Of a stretch of 64,000 nt of DNA, positions 48,176-57,389 are shown in pieces (position 1 is the first letter of the stretch; every line of letters starts with the position of its first letter). The stretch is from Paraburkholderia metrosideri (lineage in GTDB: Bacteria > Pseudomonadota > Gammaproteobacteria > Burkholderiales > Burkholderiaceae). The notes beneath the pieces were generated by a model. The model was not told the origin of the DNA and did not search any database. It saw nothing but the letters and a program-made list of their open reading frames with translations. The stretch is from positions 124,001-188,000 of the forward strand of contig NZ_CAJHCP010000014.1 in NCBI RefSeq assembly GCF_904848625.1. The letters are read 5' to 3'. Made by a program: the position numbers and the translations under genes.

Positions 48176-49011
48176 GCGAACGCGCGCGCGTGCGGGACAA
48201 GATCGTCGCGCACGACATCTCGCTGACCTATGCGAACGAAGCGAACGGTTCTCGTCACACGGTGCTGGACCGCTTCGACCTGACAGTTCGCGACCGCGAG
48301 TTTGTCGCGGTGCTCGGTCCGAGCGGTTGCGGCAAGTCGACTTTTCTCAGCATTCTCGCGGGGCTGGTCCCGCAGACTTCAGGTAGCGTGAGCGTCGACG
48401 GCGAGCCGGTGGGCGCCGCGAGCCAGAAGCTCGGGCTGGTGTTCCAGGGCTACGCGCTGTTTCCGTGGCGGACCGTGCGCAAGAACGTCGAGACCGGCCT
48501 GGAGATTCGCGGCGTTGCCCGCGCGCAGCGGCGCAGCGAGGCGGAACGGTTCCTTCAGCTTGTCGGCCTGCTCGATTTCGCCGATCACTATCCGCATCAA
48601 TTGTCGGGCGGCATGCGTCAACGCGTGGCGATTGCCCGGGTACTCGCCTACGGCCCCGAAATCCTGCTGATGGACGAGCCCTTTGGCGCGCTCGATGCGC
48701 AGACACGCGAGTCGTTGCAGCAGGAATTGCTCGGCATCTGGGAGCAGAGCGCAACCACGGTGGTGTTCGTTACCCATAGCATCGACGAGGCCATCTTTCT
48801 GGCCGATCGCGTGGCGATCATGGGACGCGGGCCGGGACGTGTCAAAGAGATTCTCGACGTCGATCTGCCGCGTCCGCGCGACGCGTCGATCCGGCATTCG
48901 CCTGCCTTCGTCGCTCTGCGGGAACGCGCGTGGGGACTGCTCAGCCGGGAATTGGGTGAGGTGCCCGCGCCATCGCGCGAACGCGGCATTGCCTATCAAA
49001 CAGGAACATAG
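48172..49011 (+). CDS. Sulfonate-type ABC transporter ATPase
   Basis: 279 residues from ATG 48172, overlapping the previous stop. Walker A LGPSGCGKST at 48-57, Q-loop LVFQGYALFPW, signature LSGGMRQRVAIARVL, Walker B ILLMDEPFGALD, switch His in FVTHSIDEA. Longer open frames upstream are shadows. The permease gene follows directly at a GTG. Confidence 0.92.
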   Translation: MSERARVRDKIVAHDISLTYANEANGSRHTVLDRFDLTVRDREFVAVLGPSGCGKSTFLSILAGLVPQTSGSVSVDGEPVGAASQKLGLVFQGYALFPWRTVRKNVETGLEIRGVARAQRRSEAERFLQLVGLLDFADHYPHQLSGGMRQRVAIARVLAYGPEILLMDEPFGALDAQTRESLQQELLGIWEQSATTVVFVTHSIDEAIFLADRVAIMGRGPGRVKEILDVDLPRPRDASIRHSPAFVALRERAWGLLSRELGEVPAPSRERGIAYQTGT

Positions 49012-49012
49012 C

Positions 49013-49861
49013 GTGTCACAGCAAAATACCGTGTCCGACGCGGCGGTTCTCATCGCACGAGAGACGCCAGGCCAAGCTGCCAGGCGCGGCAGCCTGCGCT
49101 GGTCTGCTGTTTTCGAGCGCTCGATCGCGCTGGTGGTGTTCGTGTTGCTGTGGGAGTTGTTGCCGCGGCTTGGCATCGTCAATGCTGCGTATCTGAGTCC
49201 GCCTTCGCAGGTCGCCGTTGCCATCGCCAGGCTGTTTCAGAACGGCGCTGTGTGGGTGCATCTCGGCGCGAGCGCGTGGCGCGCCCTCAGCGGTCTGCTG
49301 GTCGCCGTGGTCGGCGGAGTGGTATGCGGCGTAGCACTCGGCTGGTTCCGGCGCGCCGAACGCATCATCGATCCGTTGTACCAGTTGCTGCGGCAGGTCT
49401 CCGCGTTCGCGCTGTTCCCGGTGTTCATGCTGTTTCTCGGGATCGGTGAATCCTCGAAAATCGCCATCATCGTGTGGGCCGCGTTCTGGCCGGTTCTGCT
49501 CAACACGATTTCGGGCGTCAAGCAGGTGGAGCGAATCTTTGTCGATTGCGCGCGTTCCATGGGGGCGTCGCAAGGATTTATTTTTGCGAAGGTCGTGTTG
49601 CCGGCGGCATTGCCGCAGATCCTCACGGGCGTGCGGCTCGCCGGCGCATACAGCATCACCGCGCTGGTCGCGGCGGAAATGATCGGCGCCCGCGCGGGTC
49701 TGGGCTTCTACACGCTCAATTCTCAGGAGACGTTCCAGATTCCCGACATGTACGCGGGCATCGTGCTGCTCGCGGTTTTCGGGCTGTTGATCAACAAGAG
49801 CCTTTCATTACTCGAACGGCGGCTGCTGCGCTGGCGTGTCGGTCTCGAACAGAATGGCTAG
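49013..49861 (+). CDS. Sulfonate-type ABC transporter permease
   Basis: 282 residues from GTG 49013, one base after the ATPase stop, with AGGAA upstream. Six membrane segments, coupling loop VDCARSMGASQGFIFAKVVLPAALP. Similar in layout to the 29685 permease. The frame is open upstream but it there covers the ATPase gene. Its last codons overlap the start of the next gene. Confidence 0.91.
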   Translation: MSQQNTVSDAAVLIARETPGQAARRGSLRWSAVFERSIALVVFVLLWELLPRLGIVNAAYLSPPSQVAVAIARLFQNGAVWVHLGASAWRALSGLLVAVVGGVVCGVALGWFRRAERIIDPLYQLLRQVSAFALFPVFMLFLGIGESSKIAIIVWAAFWPVLLNTISGVKQVERIFVDCARSMGASQGFIFAKVVLPAALPQILTGVRLAGAYSITALVAAEMIGARAGLGFYTLNSQETFQIPDMYAGIVLLAVFGLLINKSLSLLERRLLRWRVGLEQNG

Positions 49862-50744
49862 AGCGGGGCAGGCGATCGGCGTCGGCAACGGTCGGCGGCT
49901 ACGCTGGGCGCCGCTCGCGGCCGTTGCTGCGCTGGCGTTGCTGGGCGTGTTACTGAAGCCGCTAGCAGGCGGCGCATGGCAGCAGCGGTTCGATGACGAG
50001 CGCCCGTTTGCTGCGGCGCTCGCGCGTGGCACCCTGATTGTCGCGGTGCCATCACAGCCCGCGCCCATTCTGTATGTGGGCAAGGTGGACCGCTCCGTAC
50101 GCGCCCCCGAGAGTTATTCAGCGTCGCTTGCGGGGGAGTTGGGACGACGCATCGGCTTGCCGGTCAAGCTGCTATTGAGCGACCCGGCGGCTGCGCGCAA
50201 GGCGGTGCAATCCGGCCGCGCCGACGTGGCGATTGCGGGTCTTTCGTTCGCTCCAGATACGTCGATTGCGTTTGCGCCGACCGCCTACTCGTCGGGCCGT
50301 GGCGCGGCGCTCGTGTTGCGCGGTGGGAGCGTGCAAACGCAAAGTGATATGCGGGGCCGCACGGTTTGCGCATCGCGCGAAAGCCCGTTTGCCAGCCGGG
50401 CTGCCCGTCAGCTCGGCGCGATACTACAGAGCTTTGACCGTCCGCTCGACGCGTTGCTGGCATTTCAGGCCGGCGAGTGCGCAGCATTGATCGACGACGA
50501 GTATGTGATCCGCGCGCTGCTGAAGCAACCCGATTGGGCTTATTACCGGGTGTTGCCTGGCGGGTTCGAACCGACTCCCGCGTTCATCGCGGTGCGGGGC
50601 ACGGACGCGGCTGGCGCTGCCTACGTCGAACGAGTGGTGGGCGACTGGCGGCGTCAACGCTGGCTGAACACGGTGCGCGAGGATCGGGCAACTCAGCTCG
50701 CCTTCGAGATGTTCAATGCGGAAAACGATCTGTATTGCCACTGA
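49854..50744 (+). CDS. Second, membrane-anchored periplasmic binding-type protein of the operon
   Basis: 296 residues from ATG 49854, overlapping the permease stop (GTG 49836 possible). One hydrophobic N-terminal segment (RLRWAPLAAVAALALLGVLL) without a clear cleavage site suggests a membrane anchor. The rest is a family-3 type binding fold: GTLIVAVPSQPAPILYV, GELGRRIGLPVKLLL, ADVAIAGLSFAPDT, ECAALIDDEYVIRALLKQPDW. This is a different family from the lipoprotein that opens the operon. It may be a second sensor or delivery protein for the same importer, or a periplasmic enzyme-like relative; uncertain. Confidence 0.8.
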   Translation: MARAGQAIGVGNGRRLRWAPLAAVAALALLGVLLKPLAGGAWQQRFDDERPFAAALARGTLIVAVPSQPAPILYVGKVDRSVRAPESYSASLAGELGRRIGLPVKLLLSDPAAARKAVQSGRADVAIAGLSFAPDTSIAFAPTAYSSGRGAALVLRGGSVQTQSDMRGRTVCASRESPFASRAARQLGAILQSFDRPLDALLAFQAGECAALIDDEYVIRALLKQPDWAYYRVLPGGFEPTPAFIAVRGTDAAGAAYVERVVGDWRRQRWLNTVREDRATQLAFEMFNAENDLYCH

Positions 50745-50767
50745 GTTGCCGTTGAGTTGCCACTGAG
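50735..50767 (+). repeat. Three tandem 11-base repeats spanning a stop codon
   Basis: TTGCCACTGAG at 50735-50745, TTGCCGTTGAG at 50746-50756 and TTGCCACTGAG at 50757-50767. The first copy contains the stop codon of the binding-type gene, so the repeats extend the 3' end of its transcript. Confidence 0.8.
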
Positions 50768-50768
50768 G

Positions 50769-50786
50769 TCGGGCTGGCCTGCCCGA
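50769..50786. terminator. Small hairpin after the ABC operon
   Basis: TCGGGC (50769-50774) and GCCCGA (50781-50786), directly after the tandem repeats and before the end of the convergent MFS gene. Weak candidate terminator, no T-run. Confidence 0.4.
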
Positions 50787-50816
50787 ACCCGCCGAGAAAT
50801 CAAAATCTGAACCAGC

Positions 50817-52031
50817 TCACTTCGCACGCAGATGCGGACGAAGCGCAAGCGCCAGTGGAAAGATAGCCAACGCGGTGATCGCAGTCGCGATAGTGGCACC
50901 GTGTACGCCGATCCGGTCGCCCAGAAGACCGTAGACAACCGGAGAGAGTGCCCCCGAAGCAATGGTGCCGGTATAAAACAGCGCAAACGCCCGCTCGGTG
51001 CGTTCGACCGGAGTCAATTCGGGCACGGTCCCATAAAGGACGGACGACGTACCGTTGAGCATGGCGCCAAGCAGCGGCAGCACGATCATGGCGAGCGCGA
51101 GTGGCAGCCAGATCACAGCCAGAATCAACGCTGCCGTACCGCCTTCGGTGGCGAGCACGGTGCCGATGACGCCCACCCGGGCGCCGAGCCAGCCGCACAC
51201 GAACTTGCCCGCCGCGCCACCGATGAAGACGAGCGCGAGCGCCGTGCCCATCATCGGTGGCGAGATGCCTTTCGCTTTCAGCAGAAAGGGCAGAAAGGTC
51301 AGCAAGCCCATCCGCACGGCCGTGTCGAGCACGCCGATCGTGAGTAGCAAGGGGAAGCCCGATCGCGAACCGTTGCTGCTGTGGGTCGACGCCCCCTCTG
51401 TGGAAAGCGCGGTCCTCGGTACAGACGGGAGAAAAAGGGCAATCACTGCGGCGACCAGAATGCCGATGATCGACATGGCCCAAAGCGCATGGCGCCACGG
51501 CATGACGGTAATCAGGATGGAGATCGCCGCGGGAAGGGCCGATTTTCCGAGGTCGCCCGAAAAATTGTAGACGCTGAGCGGCCCTCGGGCGTTGCGCCCA
51601 TACGCGCGCGAGACGGCGCCTGACGCGAGCGGATGTTGCGTGCTCGAGCCACTACCCGAAATGGCGAGCGCAACGCACAGGCCCAGCAGAGTCCCAGACA
51701 TGCCCGCGACCGCATAACCGAGCGCGGCCAGACACGTGCCGACCGCCAGCGTCGTACGCGTGCCCAAGGTCCTTGCCACCCGTCCAGCGGGCAATTGCAG
51801 CATTGCCATCGTGCCCGCATAGATGCCGCGCAAAATAGCCAGCGCGGCGTAATTGAGGCCGAAGTCCGCCTGCCAGACCGGCAGTAACGCGTAAATCATA
51901 TCGGTGTAGCCGTCGTGCAGTGCGTGCGCCATGCACGAGAGCCACAACACGCGCGTGCGCGGAACAGAAGCCGCTTGATCAGCGCCGTCGGGTGCGGCCG
52001 CCGTTGGAGAGGAGAAGGAGAAAAGTCTCAT
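50817..52031 (-). CDS. MFS transporter (fosmidomycin-resistance-like)
   Basis: 404 residues from ATG 52031; an upstream start in the open frame would add a basic stretch that does not look membrane-like. About 12 hydrophobic segments with MAHALHDGYTDMIYALLPVWQ at the first helix and the MFS loop LPAGRVARTLGTRTTLAVG. The HALHDGYTD opening resembles the Fsr/fosmidomycin-resistance branch, which exports drugs. It diverges from the LysR gene, which may control it. Substrate unknown. Confidence 0.85.
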   Translation of the reverse strand: MRLFSFSSPTAAAPDGADQAASVPRTRVLWLSCMAHALHDGYTDMIYALLPVWQADFGLNYAALAILRGIYAGTMAMLQLPAGRVARTLGTRTTLAVGTCLAALGYAVAGMSGTLLGLCVALAISGSGSSTQHPLASGAVSRAYGRNARGPLSVYNFSGDLGKSALPAAISILITVMPWRHALWAMSIIGILVAAVIALFLPSVPRTALSTEGASTHSSNGSRSGFPLLLTIGVLDTAVRMGLLTFLPFLLKAKGISPPMMGTALALVFIGGAAGKFVCGWLGARVGVIGTVLATEGGTAALILAVIWLPLALAMIVLPLLGAMLNGTSSVLYGTVPELTPVERTERAFALFYTGTIASGALSPVVYGLLGDRIGVHGATIATAITALAIFPLALALRPHLRAK

Positions 52032-52167
52032 GGATTGACTGAATCGAAGAACGCGCCACGCTGCGGCGACGCGCAAGCTTGTGTTGGAGGACACGCTTAG
52101 TCTAGGTTCCCGCAGCATGGACAACAACTGACGTAAAATTGAGTCAGACGGGAGAAAAAGTCACCTC

Positions 52168-53169
52168 ATGAGCACAGATCAACGCACCGGGAAGGACGCA
52201 GAAAAGTTGCCTCCGCTGAACGCGTTGCGGCACTTTGAGGCAGTCGCCCGCCTCGGGAGTTTCGCGGCCGCGGCGAGTGATCTTCACGTCACGCACTGGG
52301 CGGTGGGCAAACAGATTCGCCTGCTCGAAGACTGGTTCGGCGTGCCGCTTTTTGAGCGGCGCGCACGCGGCGTCGTTCCTACCGACGAAGGTGCGGCTCT
52401 GCTCAACGATGTCAAAGGGGCATTTGCGCGTCTGAGCGGCTCGGTGGCCCGGCTGCGTCATGAATCCATTACGCGTCGTGTAACAGGGGTCGTGCGCGTG
52501 AATACGCTGGCGAGCTTTGCGTTGTGCTGGCTGATACCGCGACTGACCGATTTCCAGGCGCGCTATCCGGACATCGATGTGCGGCTCTCCACAAGCTCAC
52601 GCAGGCTGCGCTATGTCGGCGATGCATTCGACGTCGGCGTGCGTTCGGGACCGGAGGATGCAACCGGCGTCATATCCACAACGCTGATGCCCGACGTGCG
52701 GCTGCCTGCGTGTAGTCCCGGCGTGCTGCAAAGCCTGCCGATCAGCACGGTCGACGATTTGCGGCATCACACGCTGCTTCATTCCACCAGTACTCGCACA
52801 GCCTGGGCCGAATGGTTACGGGAGGCTGGCGCGCCCGGCCTGAAGTGCGCGCGTCATCTCGACTTCGATCATGTGTTTCTCCAATTGGGTGCCGCTGCTG
52901 AAGGCCTTGGCGTGACGTTGGCGTCGCTGCCGCTCATTGAGCGCGAGATCGCGACCGGGCGTCTCGTCTGTCCGATCTCGGCGCCTGCGTGGCGCGGGCC
53001 CGACTACACGCTGGTGGTGAATCGCGATCGCGCGGACGATGACGCGGTCATCGCATTCAAGGAGTGGATCGTGGCGAGCGCGGCGCACACTCACCCGGAG
53101 CGGGCTCGCAGCAAGCCTGAACGCAAAGCTCGTCAAACGACACCCCGTACGAAACGGTCGTTGCGCTAG
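52168..53169 (+). CDS. LysR-type transcriptional regulator (GcvA-like)
   Basis: 333 residues. N-terminal winged helix-turn-helix LNALRHFEAVARLGSFAAAASDLHVTHWAVGKQIRLLEDWFGVPLFERRARG, then the effector domain with FALCWLIPRLTDFQARYPDIDVRLSTSSR, typical of the GcvA group. The C-terminal ~25 residues are basic and beyond the normal fold. It is divergent from the MFS gene (136 bases apart), the usual arrangement for a LysR regulator and its target, so it probably controls that transporter. GGAGA precedes ATG 52168. Confidence 0.9.
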   Translation: MSTDQRTGKDAEKLPPLNALRHFEAVARLGSFAAAASDLHVTHWAVGKQIRLLEDWFGVPLFERRARGVVPTDEGAALLNDVKGAFARLSGSVARLRHESITRRVTGVVRVNTLASFALCWLIPRLTDFQARYPDIDVRLSTSSRRLRYVGDAFDVGVRSGPEDATGVISTTLMPDVRLPACSPGVLQSLPISTVDDLRHHTLLHSTSTRTAWAEWLREAGAPGLKCARHLDFDHVFLQLGAAAEGLGVTLASLPLIEREIATGRLVCPISAPAWRGPDYTLVVNRDRADDDAVIAFKEWIVASAAHTHPERARSKPERKARQTTPRTKRSLR

Positions 53170-53246
53170 ACCCGTCCGCTTCAATCGCTATCGCACCGAA
53201 ACCCGAACGCATGCTGCCAATGCCGGTGCCTCGCCAGGCCATGCGT

Positions 53247-53279
53247 CGGGCAGGCACGCCTCACAGGCTTGCCTGCCCG
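53247..53279. terminator. Hairpin between convergent LysR and TetR genes
   Basis: CGGGCAGGC (53247-53255) and GCCTGCCCG (53271-53279), 15-base loop, just before the TetR stop. Likely bidirectional terminator without T-run. Confidence 0.55.
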
Positions 53280-53284
53280 GCCCG

Positions 53285-53944
53285 TCAGACATCAAAGCGA
53301 TAAAGCCGATACGCGTGGGGCGCCTGCAGCGACAGGTAGCCATGCACGGCATTGCGCAACACACGCTGCAGCGCGACGGGATCGATATCGACCGCGCGCG
53401 TGATCAGCGCCTGTGAAACCAGCCCATAGGCAATCGAGTGCGCCGCGAACGCGGCCTCGTGGATGGGTGCGCCGTCTGGCCACCCCGGCCCGGTTGCAAG
53501 CAACTCGGACCACATTTGAACGAACTCCGCATAGAGCTTGCGAAACGCCTCGATCCTGGAAACGCGCCGTTCTAGCAGAAAAAGCGCGGACCATTGTTCG
53601 GCTTCCAGCAGCGGGGCCTCCGTTTGCGCGGCCAGCAATGCATCGACTCTTTCCGGCAGTGGCGCGCCGCTCGATTTCATCAACGACGCCCGCATGGCGG
53701 CGGCAATCTCCTTGATCCGCAAATGAATGCAAATCGCCGCGAGTGTCTCTTTGCTGGAGAAGTATTCGTAGAAACTGCCAGCGCCGACGCCGGCTACCGA
53801 AATGACCTCGCGGATCGACACTTTGTCGTAACCCTTTTCGACCAGTAACTGGATGAACGCCTGTTGAATAGCGTCTGCCGTGGCCCGTGCTCGCGACTGT
53901 GAGGGTCTTCTACGCCGGGTTGGCGCGCTTGCTGGATGCTTCAT
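53285..53944 (-). CDS. TetR-family transcriptional regulator
   Basis: 219 residues from ATG 53944. The N-terminal helix-turn-helix TADAIQQAFIQLLVEKGYDKVSIREVISVAGVGAGSFYEYFSSKETLAAICI is clear; the C-terminal half is a variable ligand domain. A 131-base gap separates it from the divergent acyl-CoA dehydrogenase gene, so it most likely represses the acyl-CoA dehydrogenase/acyl-CoA synthetase pair, perhaps with an acyl-CoA as inducer. The frame before ATG 53944 runs into the promoter region and is not used. Confidence 0.9.
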   Translation of the reverse strand: MKHPASAPTRRRRPSQSRARATADAIQQAFIQLLVEKGYDKVSIREVISVAGVGAGSFYEYFSSKETLAAICIHLRIKEIAAAMRASLMKSSGAPLPERVDALLAAQTEAPLLEAEQWSALFLLERRVSRIEAFRKLYAEFVQMWSELLATGPGWPDGAPIHEAAFAAHSIAYGLVSQALITRAVDIDPVALQRVLRNAVHGYLSLQAPHAYRLYRFDV

Positions 53945-54075
53945 CTTGGCCAAACCCGAACACCTGGCATGAACGACATCTTTATACTTTTTCCCAGATA
54001 AGCGAGTCCCACGGCAGTCAGCGAAGTGTGCTGACGGAACACCGCATTGGGACATACAGACAAGGAGACGCTGCG

Positions 54076-55722
54076 ATGGATTGGACTACCCACGAGGTCA
54101 CGAATGTCGTGACGGAGTTGCAGAATTATAACGTCTACGCTACGGACGCCGCGCTGCAGGAAGCCGTACAGCGCGCGGGTGCCGGGCAGCACCACGACGA
54201 ACTGATGCGCTATGGATCCCTGCTCGGCCGCGAGGAAACCTTGCGGATGGCGCGAGATGCCAACTATTTCAAACCCGAACTCCGTACCTTCGACCGGCAA
54301 GGCCGACGCATAGATCGAGTCGAGTTCCATCCCGCCTGGCACGGCATGATGAAGATGGCACGTGAACAGAATCTCGTCTCGCAGCCGTTTTCGGATTCGC
54401 GCCCGGGCGCGTGGGCGGCCTATGCTGCCGGATTTTCAATGCACGGTCAGATCGAAGCCGGTTCGCAATGCCCGAACTCGATGACCTTTGCCTGTATTCC
54501 GGTCCTTCAGAAGGAGCCGGTGCTATTCGATCAGCTCGCGCCGAAGCTTTACTCGCGCAGTTACGATCCGCGAGATATTCCGCTCGCAGAGAAGGACTCG
54601 ATTCTGATCGGCATGGGGATGACCGAGAAGCAGGGCGGTTCGGATGTGCGCACCAACACCACACGCGCCATTCCCCTGGGCGCCGGCGGGCGCGGTGGCG
54701 AGTATGAGATCGTCGGCCACAAGTGGTTCTTTTCCGCGCCGATGTGCGACGCTCACCTGGTGCTGGCACGCACCACGAACGGCGTTTCCTGTTTCTTCGT
54801 TCCGCGCTTCCGCCCCGACGGCCGCAAGAACGCGGTCCACATTCAGCGGCTGAAAGACAAGGTCGGCAACCGCTCCAACGCCAGCAGCGAAGTGGAGTTT
54901 CTGGGCGCATGGGGGCAAATGGTCGGTGAGGAAGGCCGCGGCATTCCGACCATCATCGAAATGGCGGCCCATACCCGCCTGAATTGCGTGATGGGCAGCA
55001 CCGGCACCATTCGTCAGGCGCTCGTGCAGGCCATTCATTACGCCCGCCATCGCGAAGCATTCGGCAAGCCGCTGGCCGCGCAGCCGCTCATGACCAACGT
55101 GCTGGCGGATATGGCGCTGGAAAGCGAGGCCGCGACCCATCTGATGATGCGGCTCACCGAGGCGTTCGCAGCCGTGGATGCAACGCCGCTGCAGCAGGCC
55201 TATAAGCGGATCGTGACGCCTGCCGCCAAATTCTGGATTGCCAAACGCAGCATCGAATTGTCGGCCGAAGCGATGGAAGTGTTCGGCGGCAATGGCTATA
55301 TCGACGACAGTCCGATGGGACGGCTTTATCGCGAAGCACCGGTGATTTCCATCTGGGAAGGATCGGGCAACGTGATGGCGCTCGACGTGATCCGCGCGAT
55401 TGGCCGCGAACCGGCGGCGATGAGCGCGTTGCTCGATGAGCTTGGGTCAAGCTGCCGGCAGGACCCCACGCTGCGGCAGCATGCCGAAACGCTGACGGCG
55501 CTGCTGCGGGCGGACGCACTGACGCTGGAGCGTTCTGCGCGCCGGGTCGCGCAAACCCTGATCCTTCTCGTGCAGGCGAAGCTCCTCCTCGAGCATGCGC
55601 CAGGGGCGGTATCCGACGGGTTCGTCGCCAGTCGCTTCGATGCACAATGGGGCCGGGTTTTCGGCACGCTTGCGCCCGACCTTTCTCATGCGGCGATCGT
55701 CGATCGGGCTTGGCCCGTGTGA
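54076..55722 (+). CDS. AidB-like acyl-CoA dehydrogenase family protein
   Basis: 548 residues from ATG 54076 with AAGGAG at 54062-54067. The family I signature FGGNGYIDDSPMGRLYREAPVISIWEGSGNVMALD, the MTEKQGGSDVRTNTT loop and the ~550-residue length match the AidB subgroup rather than 380-residue beta-oxidation enzymes. AidB-type proteins bind FAD and are linked to alkylation-damage response in enteric bacteria, while close relatives act on branched acyl-CoAs. Here an acyl-CoA synthetase gene follows and a TetR gene diverges, so fatty-acid-type catabolism is more likely than DNA repair. That is inference. Confidence 0.9.
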   Translation: MDWTTHEVTNVVTELQNYNVYATDAALQEAVQRAGAGQHHDELMRYGSLLGREETLRMARDANYFKPELRTFDRQGRRIDRVEFHPAWHGMMKMAREQNLVSQPFSDSRPGAWAAYAAGFSMHGQIEAGSQCPNSMTFACIPVLQKEPVLFDQLAPKLYSRSYDPRDIPLAEKDSILIGMGMTEKQGGSDVRTNTTRAIPLGAGGRGGEYEIVGHKWFFSAPMCDAHLVLARTTNGVSCFFVPRFRPDGRKNAVHIQRLKDKVGNRSNASSEVEFLGAWGQMVGEEGRGIPTIIEMAAHTRLNCVMGSTGTIRQALVQAIHYARHREAFGKPLAAQPLMTNVLADMALESEAATHLMMRLTEAFAAVDATPLQQAYKRIVTPAAKFWIAKRSIELSAEAMEVFGGNGYIDDSPMGRLYREAPVISIWEGSGNVMALDVIRAIGREPAAMSALLDELGSSCRQDPTLRQHAETLTALLRADALTLERSARRVAQTLILLVQAKLLLEHAPGAVSDGFVASRFDAQWGRVFGTLAPDLSHAAIVDRAWPV

Positions 55723-55838
55723 ACCTGCTCATTCATCGCAGGGCTTCGAGCCTGCGGTTCCGGTTGCCGATACGCAGCCAGCTGACGCGGGTGCGGGAAC
55801 GCCTTGCGAGAAAGCCACAAACATAGGTCGCCATCAGC

Positions 55839-57347
55839 ATGAACATCGTTTCGCTCTTCGAAGGCAATGTCCGCAAATATGGTGACAAGCCGTTCTTGCG
55901 GCACGCGGGCACGTCGTATAGCTATGGTCACATCGACGCTCAGTCGAAGCGTGCTGCCGCCGTGCTTTCGCGGCACGGCGTGCAGGCGGGTGATCGGGTG
56001 GCGCTCATGTGCTTCAATACGCCCGGCTTCATTATCGCGATGCTGGGCGCGTGGCGGATCGGCGCGGTGGTGGTCCCGGTCAATCACAAATTGCAGGCAC
56101 CGGAAGTCGACTACATTCTGACGCACGCCAGGGTCAAGCTGTGCATCTTCGACGGCACGCTTGCACCGGTGATGGACCGCCTCGAAACCAGCGTCCCCGC
56201 GATGAGTACGGATAGCGCGGCGCCCGGTTACGTCTGGCTCGATGAGCTTCTCGACGACGCGATCGGCTATCAGGGCAGCCCGCCTGGCGACAGCGCGATC
56301 GCCCAGATCCTTTATACGTCGGGCACGACCGGCCGGCCCAAGGGTTGTGTGCTGAGTCACCATAACGTCTGCCAGGCGGCACAGACCACGGCATTGGCGA
56401 TGTCCATGACACGCGACGAGCGCACGCTCCTCGCGATGCCTCTGTGGCATTCGTCACCGCTGAACAACTGGATGCTCGGCACGCTTTATGTGGGCGGCAC
56501 CGTTATCCTGTTGCGCGAATATCACCCGCTGTCGTTTATCCAGACCGTTCAGGACGAACGCGTCACACTCTTCTTCGGCGCGCCGGTTTCCTACCTGCTG
56601 CCACTGCAGATGGGACTCGATATCGGCGCATTCGACCTCAGTTCCATTCGTGCGTGGATCTATGGCGGTGGTCCGATTGGCGCCGACCTCGCTCAACGTC
56701 TCGCGCTCGTCTACCGCAGCGATCGTTTCTATCAGGTCTTCGGCATGACGGAGACCGGCCCGTCCGGCACCGTTCTCTATCCCGACGAGCAGATTGCGAG
56801 GGCCGGGTCCATCGGCCGCGTCGCGACGCCGGGTGTCGACATCCGTGTCGTACGCGAAGACGGCAGCGAGACGCTCCCCGGAGAGGTCGGTGAAATTCTG
56901 CTGAAGGCGGACTCGACGATGCAGGGATATCTCGACGACGAGGCCGCCACGGCACAGGCGTTGGTTGACGGGTGGTATCGCACCGGCGACCTGGTGCGCA
57001 AGGACGCGGACGGCTATCTGTTCATTGTCGACCGCAACAAGGACATGATCATTACGGGAGGCGAGAACGTCTATTCGAAGGAAGTCGAAGATGCGTTGCT
57101 CGCTCATCCGGCAGTCAAGGACGTCGCCGTGATTGGCCGCCCCCATGATGAATGGGGCGAGACCGTCGTCGCGGTTCTGGTCGCGCGCGACGGCGTGATG
57201 CCCGACGCGAAAGAGCTGAGTGAGTTCCTCGCCAGCCGCCTCGCGAAGTACAAGATCCCCAGGGAGTATGTTGTGCGGGACGTGCTTCCGCGCACGCCAA
57301 CTGGAAAGCTGATGAAACACCTTTTGCGTCAGGCTCCGTTGCAATGA
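55839..57347 (+). CDS. AMP-dependent acyl-CoA synthetase/ligase
   Basis: 502 residues. AMP-binding P-loop YTSGTTGRPKG at 159-169, GMTETGP near 305, YRTGDL near 385, and the C-terminal catalytic lysine region PRTPTGKLMKH. It activates a carboxylic acid with ATP to an acyl-AMP and then to an acyl-CoA, the substrate for the upstream AidB-like dehydrogenase. The two genes are on the same strand 116 bases apart, so an operon is likely. Substrate chain type cannot be told from sequence. Confidence 0.92.
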   Translation: MNIVSLFEGNVRKYGDKPFLRHAGTSYSYGHIDAQSKRAAAVLSRHGVQAGDRVALMCFNTPGFIIAMLGAWRIGAVVVPVNHKLQAPEVDYILTHARVKLCIFDGTLAPVMDRLETSVPAMSTDSAAPGYVWLDELLDDAIGYQGSPPGDSAIAQILYTSGTTGRPKGCVLSHHNVCQAAQTTALAMSMTRDERTLLAMPLWHSSPLNNWMLGTLYVGGTVILLREYHPLSFIQTVQDERVTLFFGAPVSYLLPLQMGLDIGAFDLSSIRAWIYGGGPIGADLAQRLALVYRSDRFYQVFGMTETGPSGTVLYPDEQIARAGSIGRVATPGVDIRVVREDGSETLPGEVGEILLKADSTMQGYLDDEAATAQALVDGWYRTGDLVRKDADGYLFIVDRNKDMIITGGENVYSKEVEDALLAHPAVKDVAVIGRPHDEWGETVVAVLVARDGVMPDAKELSEFLASRLAKYKIPREYVVRDVLPRTPTGKLMKHLLRQAPLQ

Positions 57348-57389
57348 GGCGATTCGCTTGAGGTGCGCAATGGGGTGAAAGACTGAAAG

